Below are positions 1 through 10,636 of a stretch of 64,000 nt of DNA, one piece after another (the stretch's first letter is position 1; each line of letters starts with the position of its first letter). Location of the stretch: positions 1 through 64,000 of the forward strand of contig JABANP010000048.1 in assembly GCA_013115135.1 (NCBI GenBank), given 5' to 3'. The notes below the pieces were generated by a model. The model saw nothing but the letters and a program-made list of their open reading frames with translations, did not search any database and was not told where the DNA came from. The position numbers and the translations under genes are program-made. This stretch comes from Perkinsus olseni (Eukaryota; Perkinsozoa; Perkinsida; Perkinsidae).

Positions 1-907
1 ATATTATTTGAGAACTATAAAGGATTATTAGTCACTACGTGACAGTAGTCTACGTGCAGTTGCGTGAAACACAATCCTGTCCCTTCAGGGACAATGGCGC
101 TCGCATGTTTTGCAATGCCTTCTGAGTGATTCGCTAGATTAGTTGAGATATCTGTCAGCGGGAAGGGGCTATGACTATTGGGCATCACGCCCTCTCACGC
201 TTGTTTATGGTCGGTCGAACGTGTTGAGTCGTCGGTGCTGAGCCGTGATGATAGGTGCATTCTAGACTGTGTTTCGCCTTCTGCTCACTTCGGCTTTGTT
301 CGACGATGAATAAGCCACGCCACCCAATCCGTAACACGACCCTCGTTGCTTCACTATGTGAAACCACGCTTATACATCAGCCGATGATGATCAGCGTCAT
401 GTTCATTCCGAGAAGGGAGCGTTGTGTTCTGTAGTAACCAAGTTACTTATTGACGATATCAATTTAAAGCCCAATAAAGGAGATCACGAACTCTGAAGCC
501 TCTCTACGGGATAGCCGTTGAGATTCATCGCTATTACCACTCGTAGCAGCGAAACGAGAAAACTCATCTCTCGAACATCACCGGCAGGAACCCATCCGTC
601 ACGCAGTCCACCCACAGTCGAGTTCACAGTTCACGTAGAAACTATACCACGTTAAAGGGACGACAAAACGCGTCAGTGCGGGAAAAGGGGCGCCGGTGAC
701 GACAAGAGACCAGCTAATAACGCAGAGCGTTCGCATCCGACTCCTGGCTTTCGGGGGTTCATCCTTAGAGTACTGCAAATTGCACCACTCTCTGGTAGGA
801 GTAAAGGGATCACTGATCCATACCCGTCACTTCATCGAGAAGAGCTGATCTTGGCTTTATCAGATTGGATTACAGCTGTGACCCGTAGTTTTCCCTGAAT
901 ACAGTTC
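1..907. other. Intergenic stretch with no supported gene
   Basis: I see no reading frame with coding character, no tRNA and no clear repeat here. A small perfect hairpin (TGTCCC TTCA GGGACA) lies near 78-93. The stretch should hold the 5' end and terminal inverted repeat of the MULE that follows, but I could not match any part of it to the reverse complement of the region after 4698. Confidence 0.5.
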
Positions 908-3900
908 ATGAGAACCCGCACATCTACCGGCACGCCGATAAAGTTGCCTTCGCGCTATCAGCAGCCCGATACGGACGATAAGGGTAAACCGGTACCCAAG
1001 GCGAAGGCGAAAAGAAGGGCTAGGCCGAAGCCGAAAGCGAAGTGCTTGCCTAATACAAAACGGGTGCGTAGTACCAGTTCTAGGAGTGATCCCAAGGGAA
1101 ATTCTTCGGCTAACCCTACTCTGAGCGTTGACATGGAGGCCTTCCCTTATGGGCCGTTAAGCGGACTTGGACTGAACAGTCCACCTGAGACAAGGATGTA
1201 TTCCTCCGAGGAGAGCAATGGTGGGTTATCGACCAGGCCGTTGCCCGCTGATATAGAGGACCCGATTGACGACAAGTTTTCCGACGATTCTGATGCACGC
1301 AGTGGCGGAACGGAGATTGTGGTATTACCTCCGATTGCGAGCTCGTCATCTCGGCAACCTCCACAGAATACCAATGAGATTGATCAAAATCCGATGATAT
1401 ACAACGATATGAACGAAGGGTTTTCCGGCCGTCGCTGCGGCGAGATGGTAGCCATGGATGGCAGTGACCAAGACGAGATACTCAAGTACTTATTTACGTT
1501 CACCAGTCCTCCATCGCTATCCACGAAGGAATCAGGTACCTTTCATCACTCACAGAGGAGGAGCTCGAAATGCTGTTGGATCCTGAAATGCTTTCAATGG
1601 ATGTATCGCGAGGTGGTAAGCTAGAGGTACAACTATGCCGTACTCGCAAAAGAGTCCATCAGGCCGTCCCACTCGGGGTGAGTCGGGATCATCCACTGCA
1701 GAGGCAGCGCGCCAGGACGCGGGAGAGGTAAAAGCCGGGCCTGAAAGTGCATCTCACCATTACTGCGTACCTCGGAATATTGCTCACCAGATCCTCCACG
1801 ACATCGCGCGGCTCCTCTCGCAAGGGCGAATCCCTACAAACGAGGTCAATGAGCTGCTGTTACCACCGGCAGGGCAAGACCACGCTGCTGCCGATGAGGA
1901 TGACAGCAGTGCCGAATCGGTTGGAGAGGCAGGACACGGAGCCGTCAAGCGTGGACGCGGTGATGCTATCGCCTGGAACAGAGAGAAAGTGTTCGACAAT
2001 GAAGACGATGCTGATGCGTGGTTGGAAACCCACTCATACGGGTTGCAGAGGTAATCTCGCAGATCGCAGGTACATCATCTGCTCGCCTGATATGTCTCAG
2101 GACGAATTATACGAAGAAGTATGGATTCAAGCGCTATTACTACTGCCGCGATTGCGGTAAGCCAGCCAACCATAGAGAAGAGTCTACAACGTCCGTGATG
2201 GCTGGAGGGAACCCCGTGGGGCATCAAATTTACCTCCATTATGAGACCACCTCTTCGAGGGTCGTTATGTTTTCCAATGATGGAACCCATGTCCATGACG
2301 AGGATGCCAAGAAGAGAGGTCTTGCTGAGGAAGTCAAGGAGTTTATTGAGCGTAAAGTAGGGGAAGGTGTAGTGGACCTACCAACAATATGGGACAAGAT
2401 ATTGAGAAGGATCAACAAAGGGAAGATCCAACAGGAAGATAGACCGAAAGACAAGCGCCAGGTAGGTTGAATATGAGTCACTCTCTCGATACTGCTCTTA
2501 CTGGATAGGTGAAGAATTACCTCGCACGAGTCAAGAAGGCCACAAATGGAGGAAGTATGGCGATTACCATGAGCGACCTCATATCCATGACGGAGGAGCA
2601 TTCGCAGCTTCCTGGCGATCAAGAACCTGACAAAGCATTTGTCGTAAGTCTCAAGTGGTTATCACACGGGTGTCACGGGGACAGGACCGTCTCAAGGACA
2701 CACAGCAAGGACCGTCTCAAGGACACACAGCAAGGACCGTCTCAAGGACACACAGTAAAGACAGTAACACTCTCAAGGACACACAGCGAGGACTGTCTCA
2801 AGGACACACAGCGAGGACCGTCTCAAGGACACACAGTAAAGACAGTAACACTCTCAAGGACACACAGTAAAGACAGTAACACTCTCAATGACACACAGTA
2901 AGGACCGTCTCAAGGACACACAGTAAAGACAGTAACACTCTCAATGACACACAGTAAGGACCGTCTCAAGGACACACAGTAAAGACAGTAACACTCTCAA
3001 TGACACACAGTAAGGACCGTAACACTCTCAAGGACACACAGCGAGGACCGTCTCAAGGACACACAGTAAAGACAGTAACACTCTCAAGGACACACAGTAA
3101 GGACCGTAACACTCTCAAGGACACACAGTAAGGACCGTCTCAAGGACACACAGCAAGGACCGTAACACTCTCAAGGACACACAGTAAGGACCGTAACACT
3201 CTCAAGGACACACAGCAAGGACCGTAACACTCTCAAGGACACACAGTAAGGACCGTAACACTCTCAAGGGCATACAGTAAGGACCGTAACACTCTCAACT
3301 TGAGAGTCTCAAGGACATACAGTAAGGACCGTAATGATCTTCACGTCATGCAATGAGGATAGCAGGCTGCTATTAGCAACTGATGAATTCGCAGTCGAGA
3401 GAGAAAGTCACTATTTTCCTGCCAGGTACATAAGCGGTTTGTGGACGGAAGCTTCCAAGCGATTTATTCCACGCGTCGATGCGTCGAAGCGTCACGTAAG
3501 GCGGTGATGATGAGCACAGACGCGACCTATAAAGTCAACTTCCACGGCTTTCCTGTTCTCACACTCGCTATGGTGGACTATCATAACCACACATTTCCTA
3601 TAGCGCTTGCCATTTGCGGAAACGAGAAGATTGATGACTATCGAGAGCTGTTCTTATCCATGGATGTTGGCGCTGCTAAGATGGGGCTCCCCTCCCACTC
3701 ACCGAGTTTCATCATGGCGGATGGGGCGCCGGCAATAACAAGAGCTGCGGGGCAAGTCTTCCCAGCTGCCGGGAGGGCCATGTGCTGGTACCATATGAAG
3801 AAGAATGTTGAGACGTTCATGAGGGGCCTGAAAATGGAGGAGCGGGATGAGAATATCATCATGCGTGATCTCTCTTACGTGCAGCTTGCTACTTCCCAAA

Positions 3901-4698
3901 AAGCCTTCTTCGAAATGTTCCGGTTGTTCGCAGCTCAACACGAGCCACGGCACCCGGAGCTCTTGAAGTATATCAGGGAAAGCTGGGTGCAAAATCCTCC
4001 CTACAACACCTGGTGGGAGGGTTTTGCACCCCGGCTGCCATCCACTAATAATGGGTTGGAATCCATGAATAACCAGCTGAAAATAAAAACTCTACGAGAG
4101 AAGCTGCCCTTGGGCACATTCCCTTACCTTAGTGCAGAGCAAGGTGGTTCCGGCATACAGTGAGGTTCTCAATTATGCTAGTGGTTCCGGGGATAGGCAG
4201 TTCGAAGATATCGATGATCTCGGCGCATCAAAATCTCTCTTCGTATCCGCCGCGAAGTGGGCGGAGAATGAGGCCATGAGGATGGTAGAGCTGCCACAAG
4301 GGACATATGTGTTTGTCCGGTCCCGAGGTGCCGCTCCATCCTACCTGTCTCTGGAGAATGTGCACAAATTCCTTGGCACTCTCTATGGGAGCTTCGAGCA
4401 TCCAAATTTCGTATCTATCGCCGCTATGCTGAGTAAGATCTATATGGTAACCATACCGGTGGGATCCACAAATTGGAGGCACTTCAATTGTACTTGTCCA
4501 AGCTTCCTGAAAAACAAGCAGTGCCTTCATTGCATTGGAGTAGGAGCCCGTCGAGGAATGCTCAACCAGGCCGACAGATTTGCGATGCCGATACAGAGGA
4601 ACACTCGTAAGCCTGGTCGTCCTAGAAAAGCGCAACCCGCATTAGCGAAAAGTCTGACACTAGATGCGGCGGCGCAAAATCGCTTCATGAATTTCTGA
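908..4698 (+). CDS. Mutator-like (MULE) transposase with N-terminal zinc-binding domain and C-terminal SWIM finger
   Basis: Transposase of a Mutator-like DNA element, expected to cut and join element ends in the nucleus. The N-terminus (908-1485, ATG at 908) is basic and low complexity. A FLYWCH/WRKY-like zinc module follows around 2120-2310 (Cys pair in YYCRDCG, then H-x-H). The DDE catalytic core is at 3426-4120: first Asp in STDATYK, second Asp in MADGAPA, the family CWYH motif, and Glu in NNGLES. The SWIM finger (CTC...CLHC) lies near 4490-4530. Four splice joins restore one frame exactly: introns 1486-1535, 1616-1662, 2051-2100 and 2462-2508. A fifth, long intron (2644-3425) separates the SWIM-proximal core from the N-terminal part. 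One further frame change near 4120 fits no intron I can find and looks like a one-base indel. All catalytic residues are present. I found no terminal inverted repeats. Confidence 0.85.
2690..3330 (+). repeat. Minisatellite of about 22 units inside the MULE intron
   Basis: Tandem array of two alternating unit types of 25 and 31 bases built on the core CTCAAGGACACACAGTAAGG. Variants change AAG to AAT, GTAAGG to GCAAGG or GCGAGG, and GGACCG to AGACAG. The array fills most of the 782-base intron 2644-3425. Its ends are clear: a GTAAGT donor at 2644 and a TTTTCCTGCCAG acceptor ending at 3425. Most units contain CAG followed by TAAGG, so they carry GTAAGG words resembling the real donor. Confidence 0.93.
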
Positions 4699-6189
4699 TT
4701 GTCGCCCTATTCTCACTTGAGAATTTTGATTATTTTATGACAATTTTCAAGTACAAATTAAGTTGTCGTGCCCGTTTCAGTTGGAAGTTTCTGTGATACT
4801 CGTTGCTGTTGTGCTAGTCAATCCAAAAAGTATTCATTGTGAAGACAACGTGGAATGATTCCCACCTGTGTGTGTCCTGTGTCGGGACTCAACTACAATC
4901 CCGACACAGAACACACACAGGGGGATCCGACTGAAATCAATTCATTTTAATCACTGGTCCGACAATGATGCAATACATTATGCAATTTACATTGTGTGTA
5001 CTACCTATCTAGCTCCGTGACGGAGTCTCCATCGCCACTCAACCATGGCCTATCCAACTGTTGGATTATAACATCCACTTCTCTCCCATACTGCCAGAGC
5101 AACATTTTTGATGTTCGTGTAGGGCATGGACTGAAAGAACACACTGGTACAACCGGTCCGGTGAGATGTGACGATACTCAGCATGCAAATACACGATATC
5201 ATTGCCCCATGATGAATCATCATTGATCATCTCTTCATCGCAATTATAATTCGTATGTGTCAATCCCAGATACCGTGATAGTTTGGTGATCCTGAAGGTA
5301 TTCACGATTCCAGAGGCTCAATATCAAAGGACATGTTAAAAATCACGGATGCATACTGGAGCCCATATAAATATACTTAACCCGCAAACTTAAGTCTGAG
5401 TAAGTGTATGACGAGTCGTCATTGACGACCCACCTCCGATGTGGAATCACAGCAGGTAATAAGAAGAAACGGCACTGTTACGAGATGGATGCAGGTGAAT
5501 GCATAGGCACCGATCATACACTGTACTTCAACATAGGATTACACAAGTTGTGTGTTGCGTTAGACAACATACAGTATACTGTCCATACAGACTCCTCCCG
5601 ACAGTATTACCTCCATCACCTTCCTGATAAAGACGCTCCGAATCGTCTTCTTAAGATCCTTCCTCGGTTACTAGTCAGGATTCCTGAATCAGAAAAGGTC
5701 AGGCAAGACGAAGACATAACAGGCTTCCAGAGTATTGGCTTAACAATGGATGAACTGTGTGCGCACATTCCATGCATCGGTCTTCCCCGGCGAAGACACA
5801 TCCCCCGACCACGCCGTTACCTCGCAACTTGCGAGTCGCAATGCTTCCTCCGGCCCCAGTGGGCACCCAACCACATTTCTTAAGGCCGACTCGCGCAGGC
5901 GACTAGGCATAACGATTCATTATTTACGAATTGGGACGAAGCTAAAAATAGCATGACTAATCCTATGCGAAGAAAGGTAATACACAGAACCCGTGAAACG
6001 GCCTAGCCTATAGCTTTGGGCGCCATAGCACGACCCCCTCCCTGGTGGACCAGTATACGACTCATACTACCGCATGTGCACACGTGCGTGACATGATTAC
6101 ATCCTATCGGTCCATCGGAGGATCGTGAGTCGGACGGTCTGACGTCCAAGGGCAATGCGCGCAGTTCGTGCAACTGCACGCAGGATGAT
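4699..6189. other. AT-richer spacer between the MULE and the LTR element
   Basis: Apart from the inverted repeat at 4865-4921, I see no convincing gene. One open frame at 5404-5883 (159 codons, plus strand, ATG) has no recognisable motif and an unremarkable composition, so I leave it unassigned. A TATA-like ATATAAATATA is at about 5365-5376. Confidence 0.45.
4865..4921. repeat. Near-perfect 24-base inverted repeat with 11-base loop
   Basis: Arms at 4865-4887 and 4899-4921 (core TGTGTCCTGTGTCGGGA) pair with a single mismatch around the loop CTCAACTACAA. It begins about 170 bases after the MULE stop codon. It could be an element-end structure or a transcript hairpin; nothing in the sequence decides between these. 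Confidence 0.8.
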
Positions 6190-6193
6190 TGGC
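6190..6193. repeat. Target-site duplication TGGC, left copy
   Basis: TGGC directly precedes the TGCGCGG start of the 5' LTR. The matching copy is at 21512-21515, directly after the CGCGCA end of the 3' LTR. Confidence 0.85.
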
Positions 6194-6619
6194 TGCGCGG
6201 TCACCGCGGTTAACGTGAGCCAAGGAACGACGAGTGCGCAAGATTAGTATCTTCGCCCGACGTATCCGACGGTTTCAACGTATCCGTAACGGCCACGCAG
6301 AGGCTGAATTTCTATCACTGCTACTGTACTGTTACAACTGTGGTTCGTACTGTTGCTACGTATTGTGGTTGTGGATCGTACGTACTAGCTCTGGTCTGCT
6401 GTGTCTCTGATACGACTAGTGCACGTGAGTAGCTATAGATAGCTATAGAAGTATTGGTATTAACGACTGTGATGTTGGGTTCATAGATGGACGTGAACTC
6501 TCTCTCTATTGAGGATTCAGGCGTTGCCAGCAGCGGTCACTTCCCCACCTTCGCTCCACTACGCGGGGTCGACGTCTATTTCTGCGTTTTTCCTGCAAGG
6601 CTCACACCGCGACCGCGCA
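6194..6619 (+). repeat. 5' LTR of the BEL/Pao element
   Basis: Begins TGCGCGGTCACCGCGG and ends GACCGCGCA. The sequence matches 16119-16241 joined to 21209-21511 base for base as far as I can read, over 426 bases. The middle part contains a short direct repeat, AGCTATAGATAGCTATAG, around 6431-6449, a possible core-promoter area. Confidence 0.95.
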
Positions 6620-8381
6620 TTCTACCGGGATTGCGTTGTCTCCCATGACGTCTGTGATCCTCCTATGTCGTCACGACTCTACCACTGGTCACTGCATGCT
6701 GCGACTACAAGCGCTACACTGACTGGCCCTCTTTGTTCCGCTATCTACAACCCAGCAAGCAGAGAACGTGGACGCGCGCCACGAGGTGGTTAGATGTCAA
6801 GACGACACAGGCTTCAACTATTGCGGTCTGATCTACGTTCACAACAACAACTACAGAGGCAGCTCCAGTCGTTTTACGACTGGAGTCCCCTCACCCTATG
6901 ACCGCACGGTAACATGGATCACTGACGACGAGAGATGACCGGTCCCAACCTCACACTAGAACCTCAACTTCGAAAGCTAATGTTCCTACTCTGATGTCTA
7001 CCTTAGCGGATACTACGTGATGGCACCGAGATTACTGACGGTTACTGACATGGCAGTCTTCGTCTAGTCATGATCACCGGGATCATGTGACTATCAACAA
7101 GGTGAAGTCAGGTCTCAACGTCATTCACGACGGCTAAGACAACGACGTCTATATTTGAAGCTTACCTGCATGGTAGTCCGACCGTTGCCAGCAGAGCACG
7201 ATCGCAAGGGATCGTACGATTACAACGTGGTGTGATCTAGCTTCAAGTGGACGACGTCGTGAGACTGGTTTCTACGTTGACTCGCTCTACTACCCCTACA
7301 GTGTGTTCTACGACACACTTACGGTCCCTCTACTGCGAGTTGACATAGAAGTACGACGAGGTCAGTTGTGTGGTATTACGATCGTTGCCACACAGCCGTG
7401 AACGCAAGGGTTCACGTGGTTTCAACACGGTGAAACCAGCCTCCACTAAGTTCGACGCTCAGGACGTTCAACGGTAGTCCAGCAGTTATCGTTGACGATG
7501 GTTACAGGGACCATTCGGGTTTCAACACGGTGGATCCGGTCCTGACGTCTAGACGTCTAAATTTTGCGATCAACGGGATCGCATGGTCTCAGCATGGTGA
7601 GACCGACACTGACATTGAGGACGTTGATGGTAGTCCGACAGTTGCCTTCAACGACGGTCACATGGGACCGTTCGGTTTTCAACAAGGTGGATCCGACCTC
7701 ATGTCACCTCTACGGGCTATGGTGAGACGTCTACCACATCCCGTTCGCGGTTGAAGTAGTTGCTCCTATGGTATGCCCAGGACCTCTACCACGGTACGTA
7801 ACTCCAACCACATCGACTACTATAACCTGGGGATTCTACTTCAACTGCATCTACTGTGTACGCCACCATCTGACGTACACTGACGTGGGTTCCGATGGTA
7901 TGGTCGCCTAACAGCTGCTATGCCCGCCCGGGATGGTTCCCACTGGTACTCTTCAGAGTACCAACTTCATCGACATTCCCCCTGATGACTTCAGCATCAC
8001 CAAGGTGGACGTCACGTAACGTCTAGTCTCTTACCTGCTGCGTCATCGGTGGCTAAGTTGGGCTATTCGTTACCTCTTCAAGCCCCTACGGTCTGGCGAT
8101 ACGTGATTCAACTTATCTTCGACGCTAACGTATCATATGACCCAGGTTACTCTATATCTACGGCTACTAGAAGAGTGACCCTGTACCTCATGGTTAGTCT
8201 TATGACGAAGACCCTCTATGGTGGTATAGTGAGTAGTCAACTACGTCTATTTGACGACTTATTCACTTTATATATAGACGTTTGAGTTATAACGTCAATT
8301 CAAGAGGAGATTGGCATTGGTTGGAACCAATACGTGGTAATCAATACCAGCGACTTGTTATATTCGCACTCTCCTATCTGT
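6620..8381 (+). other. Long structured untranslated leader of the retrotransposon with six paired-hairpin modules
   Basis: Stops interrupt every frame, so this 1.76-kb stretch is unlikely to be coding. It holds six modules of two adjacent hairpins. Hairpin A stems are at 7069-7087, 7198-7215, 7397-7416, 7498-7514, 7565-7583 and 7654-7671, each with a 5-6-base loop ending in GG. Hairpin B follows within a few bases (7088-7110, 7218-7237, 7418-7437, 7517-7537, 7585-7604, 7673-7695) with an 8-base loop close to AACACGGT. Stem sequences differ between modules yet remain paired, for example GGTTTC/GAAACC against GGTCTC/GAGACC. Several modules are preceded by a GGTAGTCCGAC-GTTGCC word. Isolated perfect hairpins lie at 6863-6885 (10-base stem) and 7944-7963 (8-base stem). 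Confidence 0.8.
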
Positions 8382-10060
8382 ATGCCTGCTAACCCCGACA
8401 ACAACGACAACAACAACGGCATTGGTGTTGGCGCTGGCACCTCCATTGGTATCAACACCGACCCCAACGTCGTTCCGCCAGCTGTGTTCAGAAGGCCACT
8501 ACTTCTGGACCCCCCGAGGCCGTCAGGCCAGCCTATTCCGCATGGACCTCCCCCACAAGTATATCACGACAACCCCCTCAACAACGACTCTGGTCAGGTT
8601 TACGGACCCTTCCCCCTCGGTCGTGAACCCTTCCGTGTTCAACACCCACCACAACCAGTCTACATTCCGGCTGACTACCACCCCCAAAGACGTCGCAGAT
8701 TTCAAGAAGAAGATGACGCTCTATCGGAAGACACCCTCCACTCCAGTCAGAGAGGAGGTGGCTCTCGTCGACGACCTCAACGACGCCAATATGAGTCGGA
8801 CGACGGAAGTTCAGCTGGAAGCTACTACCGTAAGGGAAGAAGACCCAGAAGATCAAGATCCTCTTCAAGTGATTCCTCCGAGGAACCACGCAGACGTCAA
8901 CGTGCTCATGGACGACTACCAAGAGGATCTGGTCTAACCTCTGGCGCGTACTACGTGCCTCCCCCAACGTGGTACGACAACTACTGATCGGTGCTATGGA
9001 TGCGGCCATCGTCGTTGCCAAAACCCCATCACGGTGAAGGACTTCGACACCATGCAGAACGTGATCCGTACTCTCAAGCCTGAGAAGAACTTCGAGGGCG
9101 CTAAGGACGACCGTTCTGGTACGACTTGGGTCGCGCAGATGCACCACGAGACCGAAGGCCACCCTGACGTTGTACGTTACCTATGGCTGAAGAGGTACAC
9201 GTCAGCTAAGGTGTGGAATGAAGTAACTGGTGGTATGATTCCTCCTACACGTTGTTATCACGCCTATGAACGACAAGTTAAGAAGATCATCAAACAGCTA
9301 CGGAAGACGTTCGACACTGATGAACACCTGCACAAGACGGAGCACACCTTCAACAACTGCGCTCAAGGCAAGGGTTCTGTCTACGACTTTGTTGAACGTC
9401 TGGAAGACTTGAGCACCGAGCTTTACCACTTGGGGTCCCCGGTTCTGGAGTACAAAACTCAAGTGGAAGCTCTACAACGGCTTGAACAACAACGAACTAC
9501 GGCTCCGTGTGAACGACCACTTGGACGACAAGGAAGTGAGCTACGCTGAGTTCAAGGAGGTGGTCCTACGTCAGCACCGACGTATGACTAATGCCCCCGA
9601 CCGCAAGGACGACGGGGAGCGCGATGGTACATCCCGTCGAGACGGTTCACAGGGCAGCTACGGTCGACGTTATAGTCCTAATGATCGACGACCCTGGCAA
9701 CGACAGCCCTACCGTAAACGTGAAGACTCCATTCACTCTGTGGAACGTGCCGATGACGACTACACGACGGATGGTGAAGGCTCATCTCTACATCACGTCA
9801 ATATGGGCCGTGATCTATCCGGACTGAAGTGTTATCGCTGTCTACGACGTGGACATTCGGCAAAGGAGTGCTCCCAAGACCAGCCCGCTGATCTCGCGAC
9901 GCGTTGTCGTATATGTGGTAACCCACGTCATACGGCAGACGCGTGCAGGATCAAGAGCGATAGACTACACTGTTACCGATGTGATCAACCTGGACACTTA
10001 GCCTACGTCTGTACGTCTAAGAACTCCAAGTCTAAGTCGAGCTCCTCGAGACGAACACCA
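8382..10060 (+). CDS. gag: Gag region of the BEL/Pao element, with three zinc knuckles
   Basis: Structural protein expected to assemble particles and bind element RNA. The first open frame starts at ATG 8382 and runs to 8987. It is rich in Asn, Pro, Arg and Ser, including an RS-type basic stretch. A capsid-like, mostly helical segment follows at 9034-9480. From 9482 the frame encodes a basic linker and three nucleocapsid zinc knuckles of C-x2-C-x4-H-x4-C type (CYRCLRRGHSAKEC, CRICGNPRHTADAC, CYRCDQPGHLAYVC) at about 9829-10015. The frame changes twice: at a stop near 8987, and by one base near 9475. The usual Gag order is otherwise intact. Confidence 0.8.
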
Positions 10061-10636
10061 ACCCCAAGGCTAACGAGTTCCGTCGACATGATAATCGACG
10101 CTGGTCGTGGTCAAGTTCAACTACCACGACATGTCCATACCACTACTACTTCTCCCAGACGTCAGACGACTAGCTATTCTGCTCCTATGATGATGGTCAT
10201 CGGTAACGTCAAGGTTGAAGGTACCGTCACCCCGGCTCTCTTTGACACTGGCGCCGAGGTCTCACTTATCACCGAGTCTGCCTTACGTCGCCTGGCTCCT
10301 GACGCTATAGTTACGAGCTCTATCACTCGCCACATCGCTGTGGCCGACGGTGGTGCCTTACAGGTGAATGGCACGACTCGACTGACGGTGTCGACTGACA
10401 AGATCGCTATTGACGACGAATTTATTGTCATCACTGACGACTTGTCCGTCCCCGTGCTGCTTGGTTGTCCTACACTTGGCAAACTGAAGACGACCATCCA
10501 GATCAACCCCGAGGGTATGCACGTCATCACTAACGACGAGCACGACTTCTCCCCTACGAACCAGAGAAGATGGTCAGATTTGCTCAACCAGGAGAGGGTG
10601 AACTATCAGATGACCGTGACAGAGAGTACATCCTGA
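10061..10636 (+). CDS. Retropepsin-type aspartic protease domain of the BEL/Pao element
   Basis: Continues in the same frame as the zinc knuckles (9482-10636). The active-site signature ALFDTGAEVSLI lies at about 10231-10266. A second conserved block with VPVLLGCPTLGKL follows at about 10450-10488, matching the C-terminal ILG/LLG motif of retropepsins. It should release Gag and Pol products from the polyprotein. The frame ends at 10636 and overlaps the next (10570 onward) by about 65 bases, which could be a programmed shift or an indel. Confidence 0.75.
   Translation, partial: TPRLTSSVDMIIDAGRGQVQLPRHVHTTTTSPRRQTTSYSAPMMMVIGNVKVEGTVTPALFDTGAEVSLITESALRRLAPDAIVTSSITRHIAVADGGALQVNGTTRLTVSTDKIAIDDEFIVITDDLSVPVLLGCPTLGKLKTTIQINPEGMHVITNDEHDFSPTNQRRWSDLLNQERVNYQMTVTESTS

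Noticed and set aside
2018..2470. Separate small gene with its own start at 2018
   Set aside because: The intron 2051-2100 joins it in phase to the preceding exon, and it supplies the zinc-binding module of the MULE transposase.
2655..2901. Open frames across the minisatellite encoding repeats such as RTHSKDRLKDTQ
   Set aside because: They run through an intron with strong GTAAGT and CCTGCCAG borders that rejoins the transposase frame exactly. The repeat length merely keeps a frame open for a while.
2690..3330. CRISPR-like regular array
   Set aside because: There are no unique spacers. The units are contiguous variants of one core, in a eukaryotic intron.
7530..7754. 75-codon open frame in the retrotransposon leader
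   Set aside because: It covers only two of the six hairpin modules; the equivalent frame in the other modules has stops. Stem covariation explains the sequence better than peptide conservation.
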